From the NCBI GenBank assembly GCA_963281155.1, contig CAUJLY010000003.1, positions 4,650,001 to 4,714,000 on the forward strand: a DNA stretch of 64,000 bases. Reading direction: 5' to 3'. Under the pieces are notes generated by a model, which was given only the letters and a program-made list of their open reading frames with translations, was not told the origin of the DNA and ran no database searches. How positions within the stretch are numbered: position 1 is the first letter of the stretch; every line of letters starts with the position of its first letter. Both the position numbers and the translations under genes were made by a program. Origin of the DNA: Rhabditophanes sp. KR3021. Lineage: Eukaryota > Nematoda > Chromadorea > Rhabditida > Alloionematidae. Shown piece by piece: positions 1 to 13,167 of the stretch.

Positions 1-1087
1 TTGTTTAATATTTAATAAATAAATTAATAAGATAGTCTCTCCTTATTAATAAGCGTAGCCTTTAAGCTATAAACAGACGTTACTTTATTTTTAAAATAAG
101 CAGCAACCTCTTTTTCTCCTAACATTTCCTGATTCTTTTTTACTTAAAAATGTTACCATTCAGTCGGCTCTTTTGTTTTATTTTTAACAAACCATAAAAA
201 GCATGTAAGGCTTATTACATAATAATTGTTAAGACAAAATCATGTATTGGCATATTGAGTACAAGAAATAGGGAAACGACATATGCTAAAATGGTCGGGC
301 CTCACCTGTTGCGGCACGAATTGTTAGAAGTTGTATTGTAGTTAATGCATTTGTTGTTTCTTTAATTATTTCGACCGCTTTAAATAATATACTAAATAAG
401 TCCTTGACTCAATTTCTTATTTCCTGCGTATTCTTTAGTAGTAATTTCTCATTTAAAAATTTGCAATTGGCACCTATTACTGATATTTTACCAATCAACC
501 AGTCGAATAATGAGTTCAAAAGAATATCTGTTTCAACTTGTCCTTGTAAACTATTTCCCCTTTGACATTAATCAGTCACTGATCGCTCACAAAGTATATT
601 ATTGTATGCATTTATTACCAAAGAATATATTAACACCACTATGCCATCTTCCTCTACACAACACCTTCTCCCAAAATGACTCCCTTTAATCGGGTGTAAT
701 TAAGGTTTGGGCGTAACTATACAATAAAGGCATTATCAGTGTCTTTGCAACCATTTTTTGGTAATTGGCATAACTAGTGTTGCCAAATAAGATGAAGAAT
801 TAACTGGCTAAATTAAGTTAGAAATGCCAATTATCGTATATTATTTTAATTATTATTCGTTTCCCAAGTTCGCCTTATTTTTTGTTGTTTTTGTTGTTCG
901 TTTTCTTATAATTGCTGTTACTATGTCAGCCTTATAATTGGCTTTGGTTAAACGGACGTTTGGACTAACTTTTTCTTTTCTTTACAGAAATAAAGAAAAG
1001 CCTGTGTGCAAGTGAAGTGAGGAAACCTGCCGATACTTGAAACCTTTCTTTAACTTATATTATCAGTTTTATCAATATATTCAAAAC
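1..1087. other. Upstream region without a recognised gene
   Basis: AT-rich sequence with no open frame of coding quality on either strand. It ends directly upstream of the LRR gene start at 1088 and probably holds its promoter and 5' UTR. A pyrimidine-rich stretch followed by a possible splice acceptor lies at about 970-990 (ctttacag), so a 5' UTR exon boundary or trans-splice site there is possible. No RNA gene recognised. Confidence 0.4.
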
Positions 1088-3233
1088 ATGATAAGTCTAG
1101 CTTACTATTTGGCTCTATTTTTATTAATAATACCAATTGTTAATGGCCAATCATTTTTGTGTCCAAACAGATGTGTATGTGATGACGCAAGTGGTAATGT
1201 AAATTGTGACAATGCCAATCTCAAATTCTTTCCAATTCAACTTAGTCCGATGACCAAAAAATTATCGCTAGCCAACAATAACATTCAAAAAATAAATCCT
1301 TCCGATTTGGATGTGTATAGCCGTATGTTAATAATTACGTTATACTGTTAATATTAATTAATTTTTTAGAATTGGAATTTCTTGATTTATCTAATTGCAA
1401 CATCAACCAAATTAGCTTTGATAAGATTCAACCCTTAAAGCATTTGAAAGAACTTCGTTTAGCTTCAAATAATTTGGCTAATATCACAGACAATTCATTT
1501 AGAAAACTCAAACATCTCGAGGTAAGTGGTTCTTCATTTTTACACTTATCTTCCTTAGCTTAAATGATTGGTTCGCTTAATGAGCTTAGCTCCTTTACCG
1601 AAAACCTTATCGAGGTAAACACTCGCAGTGACAGACTCTTCAGTTTAGGAACCATAACGTTTTAGGTCAACTTATCTATAAGTTTGGTTGACGTAAATTA
1701 AGCAAGACAAAAAACAGAAGGCTTAATGCTTTTTGAGTTTGTTTGTTAATCGCCATAATTTGGCCTGACAAATATGACACCTTTGATTGGTAGTCTGATT
1801 AGCTCAAAAAACAAACATATCACGTTAATGCCAGCTTACTAAATTTATTTGTTTAGATATTGGATCTTTCAAATAACGCAATTGAAAGGCTTTTGCCACA
1901 CTCGCTAAAGGGATTAAACAAGTTGTTAAGCTTGAATTTGTCATCAAACTCAATCAATTTTATCTCCAATACATTTGAAGATTTAAAGGAGTTAATTACA
2001 CTAGACTTATCATACAATCGGTTGACTTCCGCTGTATTTTCTGATCTCAATCAACTAAATACTCTTCTGTTAAGACATAATTTGATCTCTGAAATACCAG
2101 GCGCAGCATTTTCTTCGTTGCATGCGTTGGTTGAACTAGACATTTCCCAAAATGTGATGACACAAATACCCGATTTCCATGGTTTGGAACAATTGAAGTT
2201 TTTGAATTTATCTACCAATTCAATTCTATCTATTCCACAACGAGTTTGGTCCAAAATCGAAGGTGTAGCAGAATTAGACTTGTCATTCAATGCAATTGCC
2301 GTTCTCGAGCCAAATTCATTTCACAAATTGACCAATCTAAGAGTTTTGACTTTGTCTTATTTGCCGAACTTGAGACAAATTAAGGACAAAGCTTTTGAAT
2401 CTCTTCAAGCCTTATCAAACCTTCAGCTACACAACAATCCGCTACTGTCAAAAATAGGGGAAAATGTATTCCACGATTTAGTATTACTAAGCCAATTATC
2501 CCTTCACTCAAACGATCTATCAATTTTAAGTGAAAAACAACTTAAATTTAATCAATTAGCTCATCTCGAATTAGACAATAATCCTTGGAACTGCACATGC
2601 GAATTTTTGAATATCATTAAAGATAATCACGATCGCCTCCAACTTGACAAAATTTACTGTGTTAATCCGGAAAGGCTTCAGAATAGACAGGCTTTAGCTT
2701 TGAACGGCGAATGCTCTATTTTCTCTGAATTGGATGGAAACCAAATACTTATCTATTCTATTATTGGGTTATTAATAGCATTTACCCTAGTCATTGGGAT
2801 AATTACCTTTTTCAAATGCAAATTCGGAGGAAGAAAGGAGTCAGACAGATCAACTTCCTCTCAAAATAGTTCCAGAGCTCCATTATACCAAACAAGAGAA
2901 TATTTCCAAGGAATTCCGTATACCAACGAAATCATTTGCAATGGAAAATTATTGCCGCCAAAGTTCGCTTCTCCCTACGCTACAACAAACATTCAAGATG
3001 AAGGGTACTATACTCAATTATCTCTAGACAAAAATACTTATTATGCTGCTCCTTCAACTGGAGCATACTCACCTCCAAACCACTATGCTGTATTAATCGA
3101 CGACAGACGTCCAATCATAACTCCTCCGATGGTGCCTGCGCCTCCACCAAGGAATTCCGAAACAATGCGTCATTACCCACAAGCATGGAATAGTCACCAA
3201 TCTTTCAGCAACTTTCCACACAGCGAAATTTAA
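1088..3233 (+). CDS. Leucine-rich-repeat single-pass membrane protein
   Basis: Three exons: 1088-1322, 1370-1521 and 1857-3233, with GT-AG introns whose phases fit, giving about 587 residues. The start is the ATG at 1088. It is followed by a hydrophobic signal peptide (MISLAYYLALFLL) and an LRRNT cap with CPNRCVC spacing. About a dozen 24-residue LRRs follow, then an LRRCT cap starting NPWNCTC near residue 370. One transmembrane helix (IIGLLIAFTLVIGIITFF) lies near residue 430. The cytoplasmic tail of about 140 residues is rich in Pro, Tyr and Ser. This is the layout of LRR adhesion or receptor proteins acting at the cell surface; no Ig or FN3 domain is visible, so it is not a kekkon- or LINGO-type molecule. 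The ligand cannot be inferred. The family assignment is firm, orthology is not. A polyadenylation-like AATAAA lies near 3530. Confidence 0.9.
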
Positions 3234-5672
3234 TTCTAAATTAAATGGCATGCCAACAATTCGGGTGAACAAAGTTAGCATAGGGTATTGTACATAGACT
3301 TTTTATTACTTCTCTTTTATACGATGAACGCATTCAATAAAATTATTAAAAAATTTATTCACGCGCAATTTGATTGTATTCAAAAATTTAATGAACCATC
3401 TTTCCTCTTAATTATCAAAACAATAGGGTTGGTTAAGACAAACAAAATGGCAGATGAATGCATTGTTTAAATTAATTACTTGCCAAGTACGAGCGACTAT
3501 GATCGTGTGTGTAACTTTGGTTATTTACAATAAAAATACATAATCAAATAGTCAAGTATATTCACAGCTGGGATGCTTTCCTAATCATATACATGGTATC
3601 ACTTAGTAACATATACATGGCATCATTTAGTAATACATCATTTATTATTAATGTTGTGGAATATCATGTTTTGTAGTGATAAAAGATTAATATTTGAATC
3701 ATTCACTGGCAACATATTTTTATTGGCATTGCTTTTACTGACATACTTAAGCTTTTTCTCAATCACTTTTCAAAGACAATGGGATAAAGGTCATTTATAA
3801 AGTCCATCACTTTATGGATAATAATGTTATTGTAGTCATATTGAATTTATTGTAAGCTCAAATGGAGTAGTTTAATAAATCCCTGCTTCAAATGTATAAA
3901 TGCATAAATGTATTAAGACAATACATCTTTATCTAACTGCAATTGAAAATGTATTGAAGTAAATCAAGTATGAGATAAATAATCAAGTTGTTGCTATATA
4001 TTTAACATCTCAGAGATATGAATACTTCAAAATTGTTGTAACATCTGCTTGAGTCATTTTCAATTACCTATCCATAAAAGCCTTCAAATAGAGAAGACAC
4101 CATTAAATTGATACTGATCGCGATCTTCCTTAATAGCAGATACTAAAAAATAATTGGCTAACATTAAAAGACATTTCAAAACGACGCCGCTTATACTTAT
4201 ATTGTTGGGAGGTAGCACAAATAACATATATCATCACCATAAAATCCATCCCATTAAAGGATAAGAGGTCATATAGCGTATTTTTATCTTTAACCCTAAT
4301 AATAGTAGCCGCTAATTTATGAAGATTCAAAACAAATATGTGAACATGTCTTTCCTAACACACCATCTGTTTTAAATTATCGGCTAAGATTAATAAAAGA
4401 CATTTTTGCCAGTATCGTGTTTGATGATATCTTGTAAAATGAAATATTCCTCATAATAATCACAGTATTATCAGTAAACTTAATCAACAGAGCTATAAAC
4501 TCTTTAAATACTCATAAATCACATTTAGATTAAGTCCGACAAAGGTTATAATGTTTTAAAATTACGTAAGGTATTCCTATAAATATACTTTATGATCTCA
4601 CTCCGATGCATAAAAGAATTGAAGAGTTCAAAAGGAACAAAGGAAAAAGAGGGAAGCAAAACTTCTCACCTTTTTAATTCAATTTAAACGAATAATTTTC
4701 ATCTAATTGTTGCGATCAGCATGTGCTCTTGTTCGTGTTTTTATCAAATACTTGAAGTGTGATAATTTTGGACAATAAGACAATAATAAAATGATAATAA
4801 GAGAATGAGAAAATTAATTGGAACATTTGCCACATTTGTATCACCAGGAAATAATATTAAGTTCTTGAGGTCGCATAGAGTATTTAATTAATACTCTTGA
4901 ATGAATTTTGTCTCGTAATTAAGGATATAAGTATGTGTTATTAATTTCAAATATAAATTGAACTAGATGTTTGAATTGTAATGATGTGTTTGTATAATTG
5001 TATCATAATAAAGAATGGGTAGTTGCAAAAATGTGTAGTATTAATTGCAATAAAGTGTGCATTAATTGCAATTATATTTTCTTATTATGTATATCACTTA
5101 CTTGCAACAAATTAGGGGTATTAAAAAATATGTGCTCGTTCAAAAATAGAATCAAGTTAAGTAAATATTGAGTATTTCTTCAGCAAGTGATTAAGAATAT
5201 GATAATCCTTAAGAAAAACACTCTCGTTGCCTTGTCACCGCGTTCAATCAAATATTGCTAGTTTATATATCTTGACTGATGATTGTCAATACGTCAGAGA
5301 AACTAAAACTTTAAGAAGAAGCATTAATCATCGCAACTCTTCATCGCTTTACCATTGCTTATAACAGGAAAAGATCACATCTATACTATTAGTTCCCTCA
5401 CTCTCAACTGATCAATTGTTGAAGGCAAATTTCAAATACTAGCAAAAAAGATTGTTGCATCACTACACCACCAGCTTACCCTATATTACAACAAAATCTC
5501 TCTCTTTTATTTGCAAACTATTCTCATTTATTTATCAAAAATTTGGGAGTAATAATATATTTGTAATATATTTATAATATATTTATTTAAACCCTCTAAT
5601 AAAAATCAACTTAATGTGAGAAAAATTGGCAAAATTATTTTACTATCAATGTGTACTATTTCTTATTGTTGA
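3234..5672. other. Intergenic region, 2.4 kb
   Basis: Between the LR R gene and the TNNI3K-like gene. Very AT-rich, with no open frame showing coding character or splice-linked exons on either strand. It contains a short tandem duplication at 3586-3633 and otherwise probably holds the 3' UTR of the LRR gene and the kinase promoter. No tRNA-like fold was recognised by eye. Confidence 0.5.
3586..3633. repeat. 24-bp tandem duplication
   Basis: Two adjacent 24-bp copies beginning catatacatgg, differing at two positions (3586-3609 and 3610-3633). Simple local duplication in intergenic DNA; no function inferred. Confidence 0.8.
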
Positions 5673-8600
5673 ATGGGTAATTACAAATCAAGACCGCATT
5701 TATCATGCACTGATGAGCTTAAAAAAAGAATTTCCGAAAGTTATGCTATTGTAAGATCCAAATTAAATGAAGATTCGAAGGCGAGGATATGTTTGTGGAA
5801 TCCATTGCAAATAGCTTGTTATCAGGGAACACTGAAAGAAGTAGAAGATTTATTGGTAGATTTAAAGGGTCTAGAAGATATTTGCCCGTCTAGAGAATTA
5901 TCTTTATTGCATATTTGTGCGATTGGTTCAAGTCCAGTTCAAAATGATAAGATCCAATTAATATTTAGTAAAGCAGAGAGTGAAGACTCCTTAATTCGTC
6001 ATTTACTTTCTAAGAAGACTAAAAATGGCTTCTCAGCTCTTCATTTAGGTGGATCACTTACTCTCCTTTATTTAATATTTATTTTTCTAATTTTAGGTAA
6101 ACAAAACAACAAAATTAAAAAGAAATGGCATTAGAAGATACTTTCGCAAAAGTTATTTAAGAGCAATATCACTGATTCTTTCAACGATGTCAGGATGTTT
6201 AAGATACATCACTTGATTTGATTGTCCTGAATCGTCGACATTAGTTAGCTCACGTCGTATATCAAACATCATAGCGTACTCTAAGCCAAGTGCTTGATTT
6301 ATGCGGAGATCATCAGGATGGATGGCAACTACTTCTCTTTGGTCTTTCCAAATAGCCCTAACTTTTTTTTCTTTGTATCTAGCGGAATGTGGCGTTTCAT
6401 GTCCCGTCTAATTTTGGAGACATGAGCTTGCAATCTTATTTTAATATTACTAGAAACTCCGACATAAAAATTAACTTCTTGAATTCAGTGAAGGATAGTT
6501 GATCCAATTCAACACCAGTAGGAACGTCTAATAAGATGTATGTGGGATTCTTCTGTTTTTCAAGTTTCGCCATCAGATGTTTCCCTAATTTGCCGTCTTT
6601 GTCCAACTTTTGATCCTTTTCAAACTGCTCCTTGCATTTCTTCTTCAATTTATCACAAGCATGAGACTTACAATGGAGTACCAGATTAGGATAAGAATTA
6701 GCTCTGTACTTGCATCCTTTTGCAGGACATTTACTCAGTATTTTCATTGACGTATCATCTCCATGTAATTTAAATCTTGCAAAGGCGTTTTTCCTTCATC
6801 ATGATAGTTGGTTGTACTTCTAGTTAGAGTTGGTGTCACGTCTAAGTTTGGCCTTTTTTAGGTTTTTCATCATAACTGTTGTTATCTTTCCTGAACATTG
6901 CGATTGTAACTGTAAAGAAAAAAATATTTAATGCCATAAAACATCTAAGTCAGACTCGTTTTTCTTAAACGTTGTTTCTAATTAAGACATCATACAAGCT
7001 TGTGTAGTAGTGAAGCAATTAAAAATATAAAATTTATGTGACTTAAATTACCTATTCAATCAAAAAGGTACAATCTAACTCCCCCTATTTCATACAGCTA
7101 TTAAAAGTGGCGATATTGGGGTTATAAGAAAACTGTTGAAATGCGGATTCAATGTAAATGAAATTAATGAAAATGTTCCCCCAGCATTGCATTTAGCTGC
7201 AATTTTTGGTAGTGTAGATATTGTTGAATTACTTATCACAAACGGCGCTAATATTCATTTTGCTGCAGATTTTGTTCAATTTACTCCCTTGCTATGTGCA
7301 ACTTTTTTTAATGATGAAAAAGTAGTTAAAACACTGCTTAAATATGGAGCAGATCCTAATTATTCAGGGGGCATTCGCGACACACCACTACATATCGCTG
7401 CATCTAAAAGCAATTTAGCAATTACAAAACTTTTGATATCTGCTGGAGCCGATCCTTTTTTGGCAGACGACGAAGCAAACCATGCTCTTATATTTTCCGT
7501 AAAATCTGGAAATTTAAATTTGGTAGATGAAATATTGCAAAAAGTCTCACCTTGTCAACAACAAGACTTAATTATGAACTCCAATGTGTATGGGGACACT
7601 TCTTTGCACGTTTCTTGCTACTCAGGGAAGCTAGATATAGCAAAGAAGTTGCTTAAAATAGCCGGAAGTACAATCTTGACAATGGAAAACAATTTTTCTG
7701 AAACTCCACTATTAGCTGCTTGTACTTCAGGCAAAAGCTTAGAATTAATTGCGTTTCTGTTGAGACAGCCCGCAGTTGATGTGAATTATCAAGGTAAGTA
7801 CTCAATTGCCTGGCATTACCTAAATTAAAGAAGCCATAATGAATATAATTACTTTACTAAGTCTAAAAATGAGATTGACTTTGGATACCAAATCATGTAA
7901 AAAGCATATATACTCGGAATATTCAAATAAGACCCTACATTTTAATTATATTACAGGTAAAGACGGGCATACTGCCTTACATTCTGCATCTTGGAATGGT
8001 CATCTGCACATAGTTCAATATTTGCTGGATAACGGGGCAGATCAATTTTTGACTGCTAAAGCGTTTGATGTATCATCATCCTCAACTACTTCCTCAGCTG
8101 TTTTTGCCTTATCCCGCTTAGATTCCTCCAATAGTTTAGCTCATTCGTCCAAATCTTCTTCAATATCAACATTCGAAGATTCTGGGTATATTCCATCCTC
8201 TTCTCAAACTCCTATTATTTGGGCATACGAAAAAGGACATGACCAAATAGTCGCACTGTTAAAATATTATGCCAGCAAAAAATTCGAATCGGATGTTTGC
8301 TCCGAATATTCATCAGGAAGTTCTAGTTATACTCCGCTGCCGTCCCCTATGGGGAGACTAAGGTCCATGACAAAAGAAAAAACTGAAATACTCCAGTTAA
8401 GGTCTCAACTACCAAATGCCTTTCAGTTATATTTATTAGATGTTGAGCTCCTAGAGGCGATTGGGACGTAAGTTTACCTTCACCAATATAAAACATTAAA
8501 TACGATACCAACGACGAAGACATTAAAAAATGGTTTAGTTGAAAGACAAAAAAGTAATTAACAGCGAATTCACCTAAATCCTGCATAAATATTTTGTTTA

Positions 8601-11600
8601 CATAAGCAACACCTACAGATTTTAGGTGCATGGTTTAAGTAATTTCCAGCCAATGCTCTTTCGGCATTAGCTATAGATGAATAAACACCTAATACTTCCC
8701 AGGACAAGTTGCACCGATAGACCTGTTTCCTTGAGCGTAGGTTGATTCTCAACCCCTGTTGCCCATCGTGATTGTCCCACCCTGTTGTCAGATCAGTTTC
8801 CAAGTATGTGGTCAACTTGGTTCCATTTTCTGGGTTGAGGATAAAAGCACAGCAACCATTCGATAAACATAGAATTTTTTTTAGCTTTGACTCATCCATT
8901 TGAAATTGATTGCATGTGTATTTCTTTGTGCACCTTCTGAGATCAAAACTCTTGCATAACGATACGCAGTTGTATAATTTGTCTGGGGCTTATCTCCAAG
9001 TAGCTTTATAAGCAACTTTAAGTCACATAAAATATAAGCACGATATCAAATTTCCACCGATTCAGTCTCTTGAGTAGTATGGGGAGGCCATTCCTGGACA
9101 GTTTCTGGTTTGAAGGACTTAACATGTACGCTACTTTCGCAGAACCTTACACAATGATAAGCATGAATTTGGAGGCTGACTTTAGTTTTGACAATCTTAG
9201 CAACACATTCCGTATTCACTTCATACTTCGAGTAACAGGATCCAGTGGAAATTCAACATTAAAATGACTGTCGGCAGAAAATGTTCATAGACCAAACTCA
9301 ATACTGCTTTCCGTGTTCTTCTTCGTCGAGAATCCGTAACACACATTACGTCATCATCCAAATTAGTTGATTTTTAAAAGATATTATAAAATAGTCAGGA
9401 TTTGGCATTTCTTTATTCTAGTTGTGGCATTGTATGTCTGCCCTTCACAATTGACGAAAAGTCATGGTAAATTAGGAATCTCTTCATAGCTGAAACAAAT
9501 TATTCGTTTTTAAAACACTCGATGTGTATCAATGTATTTATCTCTGACTTCCTTCAAATCAGCAAAATCTATAACCACTTCCCAAGCATCGGAATTAATG
9601 TGATGGCAATTCAATGTATCACAAGTTAAGAACAAATTTAGATCATCTCCTTCAAAGTTTAGGCGCTCGTGAGCAAAATGTTCTGAGGTTAATACTCTTC
9701 TATTGACGAATGTTTCTTCCAAAATGAGTAGCAACGAATCAATTACATCCACCGGATTTTGAGACAGGACACCTAAAATAATTACACTATTTACACGCTG
9801 TGATTTGTTTTAAACTTACTAAACCCATGTTGACAATCAATAGACTCAACAATCGCTTTCCCAGCCAACGTATTTGCACTAGTTTTAAAATTGAACTTAT
9901 CTAAACATACGAGTATCCGCCGACCATTCTTTCTCCAGGCACATTTGATAATGGAAATTTGTAATTGACGTAGAAGTCAACACCACTTCGTATTCCTATT
10001 AGGATAAAAAGTTGATTCATTCGAACAGGTTTTCTTTATATAATATAATAAGCAAAATGTTTCGAGGTAAAATGTAAAAAAATTATTTATATTTGGTTGA
10101 TTAATATTAAGTGTGATAGTGGATCGTTTGGGAAAGTTTACAAAGGATTGCTGAAGGGCCATCCTGTTGCCATTAAGAAATATAAAGCAATATCTTTTGG
10201 AGCAAAAACGGAAGTTGATATGTTTTGTAGGGAAGTTACAATCCTGCATAAAATGAAACATCCTAATATCGTTGGATTTATTGGAGCTTGCTTAGACGAT
10301 CCAAGTCAATTTGCAATTGTAACTGAGTTTGTTGCTGGAGGATCTTTGTTTTGTTTGTTGCATAAGGAAAAAAGAATATTTGAAATGCCTATAAAATTGA
10401 GTATTGGCTTAGATATAGCTAAAGGGATGTGCTATTTACATGAGAAAACATTAAATCCAGTCCTTCATAGGGATCTCAATAGTCATAACATTCTGCTTCA
10501 CGATAATGGAAGAGCAGTAATTGCGGACTTTGGTGAATCTCGCTTTGCAACTCAACGTGACGATGACAGCATGACAAAACAGCCTGGTGTAAGTTGTTTT
10601 AAAGATATAAAATAAATTAATTTGGGCTTTAGTGTGAACTATTTACATCTCTATTTGCATGTCATTGACGTCATTACTTATTTATACAATTTACTGCTTC
10701 CTTTTTATATTTACCTACTTTTATTGCTTCGCCCATGCTTCCTTATTAAAATAATCATTTCTACAAATTAGAATAATTTTTTTATAGAATTTACGATGGA
10801 TGGCTCCTGAAATATTTACTCAATCATGCCGATATGACCAAAAAGTAGATGTATTTTCATATGCACTCGTACTTTGGGAAACCCACTCTTCAGAGTTACC
10901 TTTTTCACACTTGAAACCTGCAGCTGCGGCAGCTGAAATGGCATATAAAAGAACTCGGCCAGCACTTCCAGCATACCCAACAAATAACTTCCCGGAACAT
11001 ATAGTATCACTCATTTCGATGGCATGGAATCAAGAACCCACTCAAAGACCATCATTCCCAGAAATTGTAAGTATGATAGAAAAACATGTTGACAAAGATG
11101 CAAAGAACAACTTTAGTATTGGGAATATTTCATCAGCTTTCGAAGGATTTGGATTAAATAATGATATGATCTCCGAAATGGATTCAATAAAGAGTGTTTG
11201 TCAGTTAAGAACACAGTGGGAAAATCGGATGAGATGCAAAAAATCTTCTTTATCCGGTACCAGCACATCACAAAATTTAGAAATTGAAAGCGATAATCAT
11301 AATCAAGTTCATTTAAATAATGCATCTTCAAAGACGATTGAGGCATTAAGATTAAGATTAGACTCAAATGGATATGTTTCGCAGGCAGCTAAGGCAATTT
11401 CGGCTGCCAAAAACGCTTCGGCTTTACGGGATAGTTTTATTTTGGCTCGATCAGATTCCGTAGCAAAGAGACAAACAAACTTTGCTACTAAGGAAGATGA
11501 TTACATTCACTCCGAATTTGTAATTTGCTGTCCGACTAAGACAGGAAGTCAAGAAACATTGAAATATGAGTCTGCATCTAATTCAGATGTTAACACGTGA
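5673..11600 (+). CDS. TNNI3K: TNNI3K-type ankyrin-repeat protein kinase
   Basis: Five exons: 5673-6048, 7098-7793, 7957-8467, 10120-10588 and 10788-11600. All GT-AG phases agree, giving about 954 residues. The N-terminus MGNYKSRP is the same as that of vertebrate TNNI3K, including a Gly2 that could be myristoylated. Ankyrin repeats fill roughly residues 80-450 (for example [18 protein letters not shown]). The kinase domain starts near 525: glycine loop GSFGKVYKG, lysine motif VAIKKY, catalytic loop HRDLNSHN near 644, DFG in ADFGESRF, and MAPEIF. The HRDLNSHN loop and DFGESRF are typical of the tyrosine-kinase-like group to which TNNI3K belongs. The last 160 residues are a Ser-rich tail, as in the vertebrate protein. 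All key catalytic residues are present, so it should be active. In mammals this is a cardiac kinase; its role in worms is unknown to me. Introns 1 and 3 carry antisense foreign coding sequence, listed separately. Confidence 0.95.
6160..6900 (-). pseudogene. Intronic LEM-3-like GIY-YIG element, copy A (antisense in TNNI3K intron 1)
   Basis: On the minus strand an open frame of 103 codons (6747-6436) encodes a C2H2-like finger ([12 protein letters not shown], then HCKSH) and a YILLDV segment, as at the start of the LEM-3/ANKLE1 nuclease domain. One frame shift later it continues [20 protein letters not shown], the YIG-type strand with its Arg and His. After a second shift in an A-run it continues [13 protein letters not shown] and [14 protein letters not shown] (the Glu is the expected metal ligand), then LTN, ending at about 6160. 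A likely start lies near 6900. Two shifts make it a probable pseudogene. The host gene is on the other strand. The domain match is strong by motif order; the family's mobility is inference. Confidence 0.7.
8570..9958 (-). pseudogene. Antisense coding-like block in TNNI3K intron 3, unidentified
   Basis: The minus strand holds a chain of coding-like segments. At 9958-9843 the frame reads [13 protein letters not shown] and ends at a clean donor (A/GTAAGT). A short intron with a TTTTAG acceptor near 9772 leads in frame into an open frame ending at 9510. Further segments lie at about 9260-9060 ([19 protein letters not shown]), 9050-8885 and 8888-8570 (the last with the Cys-rich end CRCCLCKQ). The pieces are in different frames and not all joins look spliceable, so the gene is probably decayed. 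I do not recognise the family. A weak resemblance of [13 protein letters not shown] to the end of the GIY-YIG copies may be chance. Like those copies it is antisense to its host. Confidence 0.4.
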
Positions 11601-11717
11601 AAATACTTTCTCTCATTTAAAGACAAAGTTCGAATATGATAGTACGGTTGTATAAAGATAATTTATAGTCATGCATAACATATATAAACTAATTAACATT
11701 AATATATAAATTTTAAA

Positions 11718-11795
11718 CTTTATATAAACTTATTAACATTTATATAAACTAATTAACTTTATATAAGCTTATTGACATTTATATAAACTAATTAC
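11718..11795. repeat. 39-bp tandem duplication downstream of TNNI3K
   Basis: Two adjacent 39-bp A/T-only-like units (11718-11756, 11757-11795) differing at a few positions, inside a wider AT-rich stretch (about 11680-11830) made of variants of tatataaactaatta. It lies between the convergent TNNI3K gene and the next minus-strand gene. Confidence 0.8.
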
Positions 11796-11846
11796 TTTTT
11801 ATAAATTTATTCATATTCCTTCTTTTATATTTTTGTATTTGTGTTA

Positions 11847-13167
11847 TTAAAATGAAATCTTAAGTTGAAGATCATGCTTCAGAACTTTGTTCATTCTCTT
11901 ATGGTTCGCTACTGCAGGGTATTGGCGGGCAATCTCTTTCACAGTGTCTTCAAATGTTTCGGGCATAAAGATGTGTTTATTAACGATGCCCTGAGACTTT
12001 TTGAGAGCATAATTGTATTGAATAAGAGCTTCGAAAAAATTATTTTGAATATCCTGATAATCATCATGAAATCTTGGTGTAATTTCAAGCCAGAGTGCAC
12101 TTACTGAAACGGCCAAAAAATATTTGCACGGAGACAGAACGCAATTAGAGACGTCATTAAAATCATCTAAAAAATTGTTATTTATGATATGGCTAATTAT
12201 TGTTGTTAAAGAAGGCTAATTGAGTACAAACTAACTATACTTAGAGTAGGCTTTTCGGGTCTTTTTAGACTTACCACTAGTTTCTTTAATTTTAATGAGA
12301 ATGTCAAAAAGTTCGCTGCATTCAATACGAACATCCTCAAGCAAAGCATTTACCAATTCGTTAGCGACCGTTCTATCAGAATCTTCCACTTTGTAATTAT
12401 CAGCTCCTTTCCGTAATTTAGTGTAAAATTCATATAATTGGTCAATCTTCTTGACGTAAACATCCATTATTAAACTATTCTCATGCTTTGATAATAATCC
12501 ATCTGTAGCTATCAAAAGTTGACAGATAACGTCAATACAATCACCTATATTTCCCTTCTTCAAATCTTTTTTTATTCGGCAATAAAGATTCTTTCGCAAA
12601 CTGAAACCCATCTTTCCATTATTAAGGGCCAACTTTTTGACACTGACATCAATTAAGTCTTTACATGACTTTAGATATTCATCGCAATTCTCAACCTTCT
12701 CAGTTATCAAATTATGTAATAAACGACTGTTCTCAATATTTGACTGAATTGGGAGAAAGGTTTCTGGCAGCCTTGTTCTGGGAATAGCCGGATTTATATT
12801 CATACTCACACTTTCAATATTTGTTACATACTCTGTTAGTTGTTTTCGGGATTCAAACAGCGTCGTCTGAACAATTTGTAAAGTCAATTAGCTAATGGTA
12901 AAAACAAACCTGATAATCAGCTAACAAAATATCAACATTAGCTTTTAATTGATTTGACAACATTTCCACATATGAATTCATATTAGATAACTCTCCGAAT
13001 CTATCAGCACAAATTGATGTCATATGTTTAACCATAGTAGCATGCGATAGACAATCTCCATCCTCATTAATGCTCATCAAAGACACCTTTTCTTCTGCTT
13101 TTTTCTTGTTTTTCATTAACTTGTTTCGGATTAACTTTTTGTAAACTTTTGAAGTTTGGGAACCCAT
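11847..13167 (-). CDS. Helical, possibly BAR-like protein with a myristoylation-type N-terminus
   Basis: Three exons on the minus strand, 13167-12910, 12866-12275 and 12103-11847, with matching phases, giving about 368 residues. It starts MGSQTSK followed by a Lys-rich stretch, the form of an N-myristoylation plus basic membrane-binding signal. The rest is almost entirely predicted helix with heptad-like Leu/Ile spacing. The C-terminal part contains ITPRFHDDYQDIQNNFFEAL, which resembles the last helices of BAR-type proteins; that is a weak analogy. There are no enzymatic motifs. I would expect a peripheral membrane, curvature-associated or scaffold protein, but the family was not identified. 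The 5' neighbour region (13168-14478) is free of genes. Confidence 0.75.

Noticed and set aside
4130..4330. 66-codon minus-strand frame in the intergenic region before TNNI3K
   Set aside because: No codon bias, no splice partners, no recognisable motif; typical of AT-rich chance frames.
9070..9267. 65-codon plus-strand frame in TNNI3K intron 3
   Set aside because: The opposite strand reads better as coding sequence over the same bases ([15 protein letters not shown]), and the plus frame matches no kinase insert.
11847..13167. Gene starting MGSQTSK as a known amphiphysin or arfaptin
   Set aside because: Only a short WLEITPRFHDDYQ-type resemblance near the end; no SH3 or PH domain and no other family blocks.
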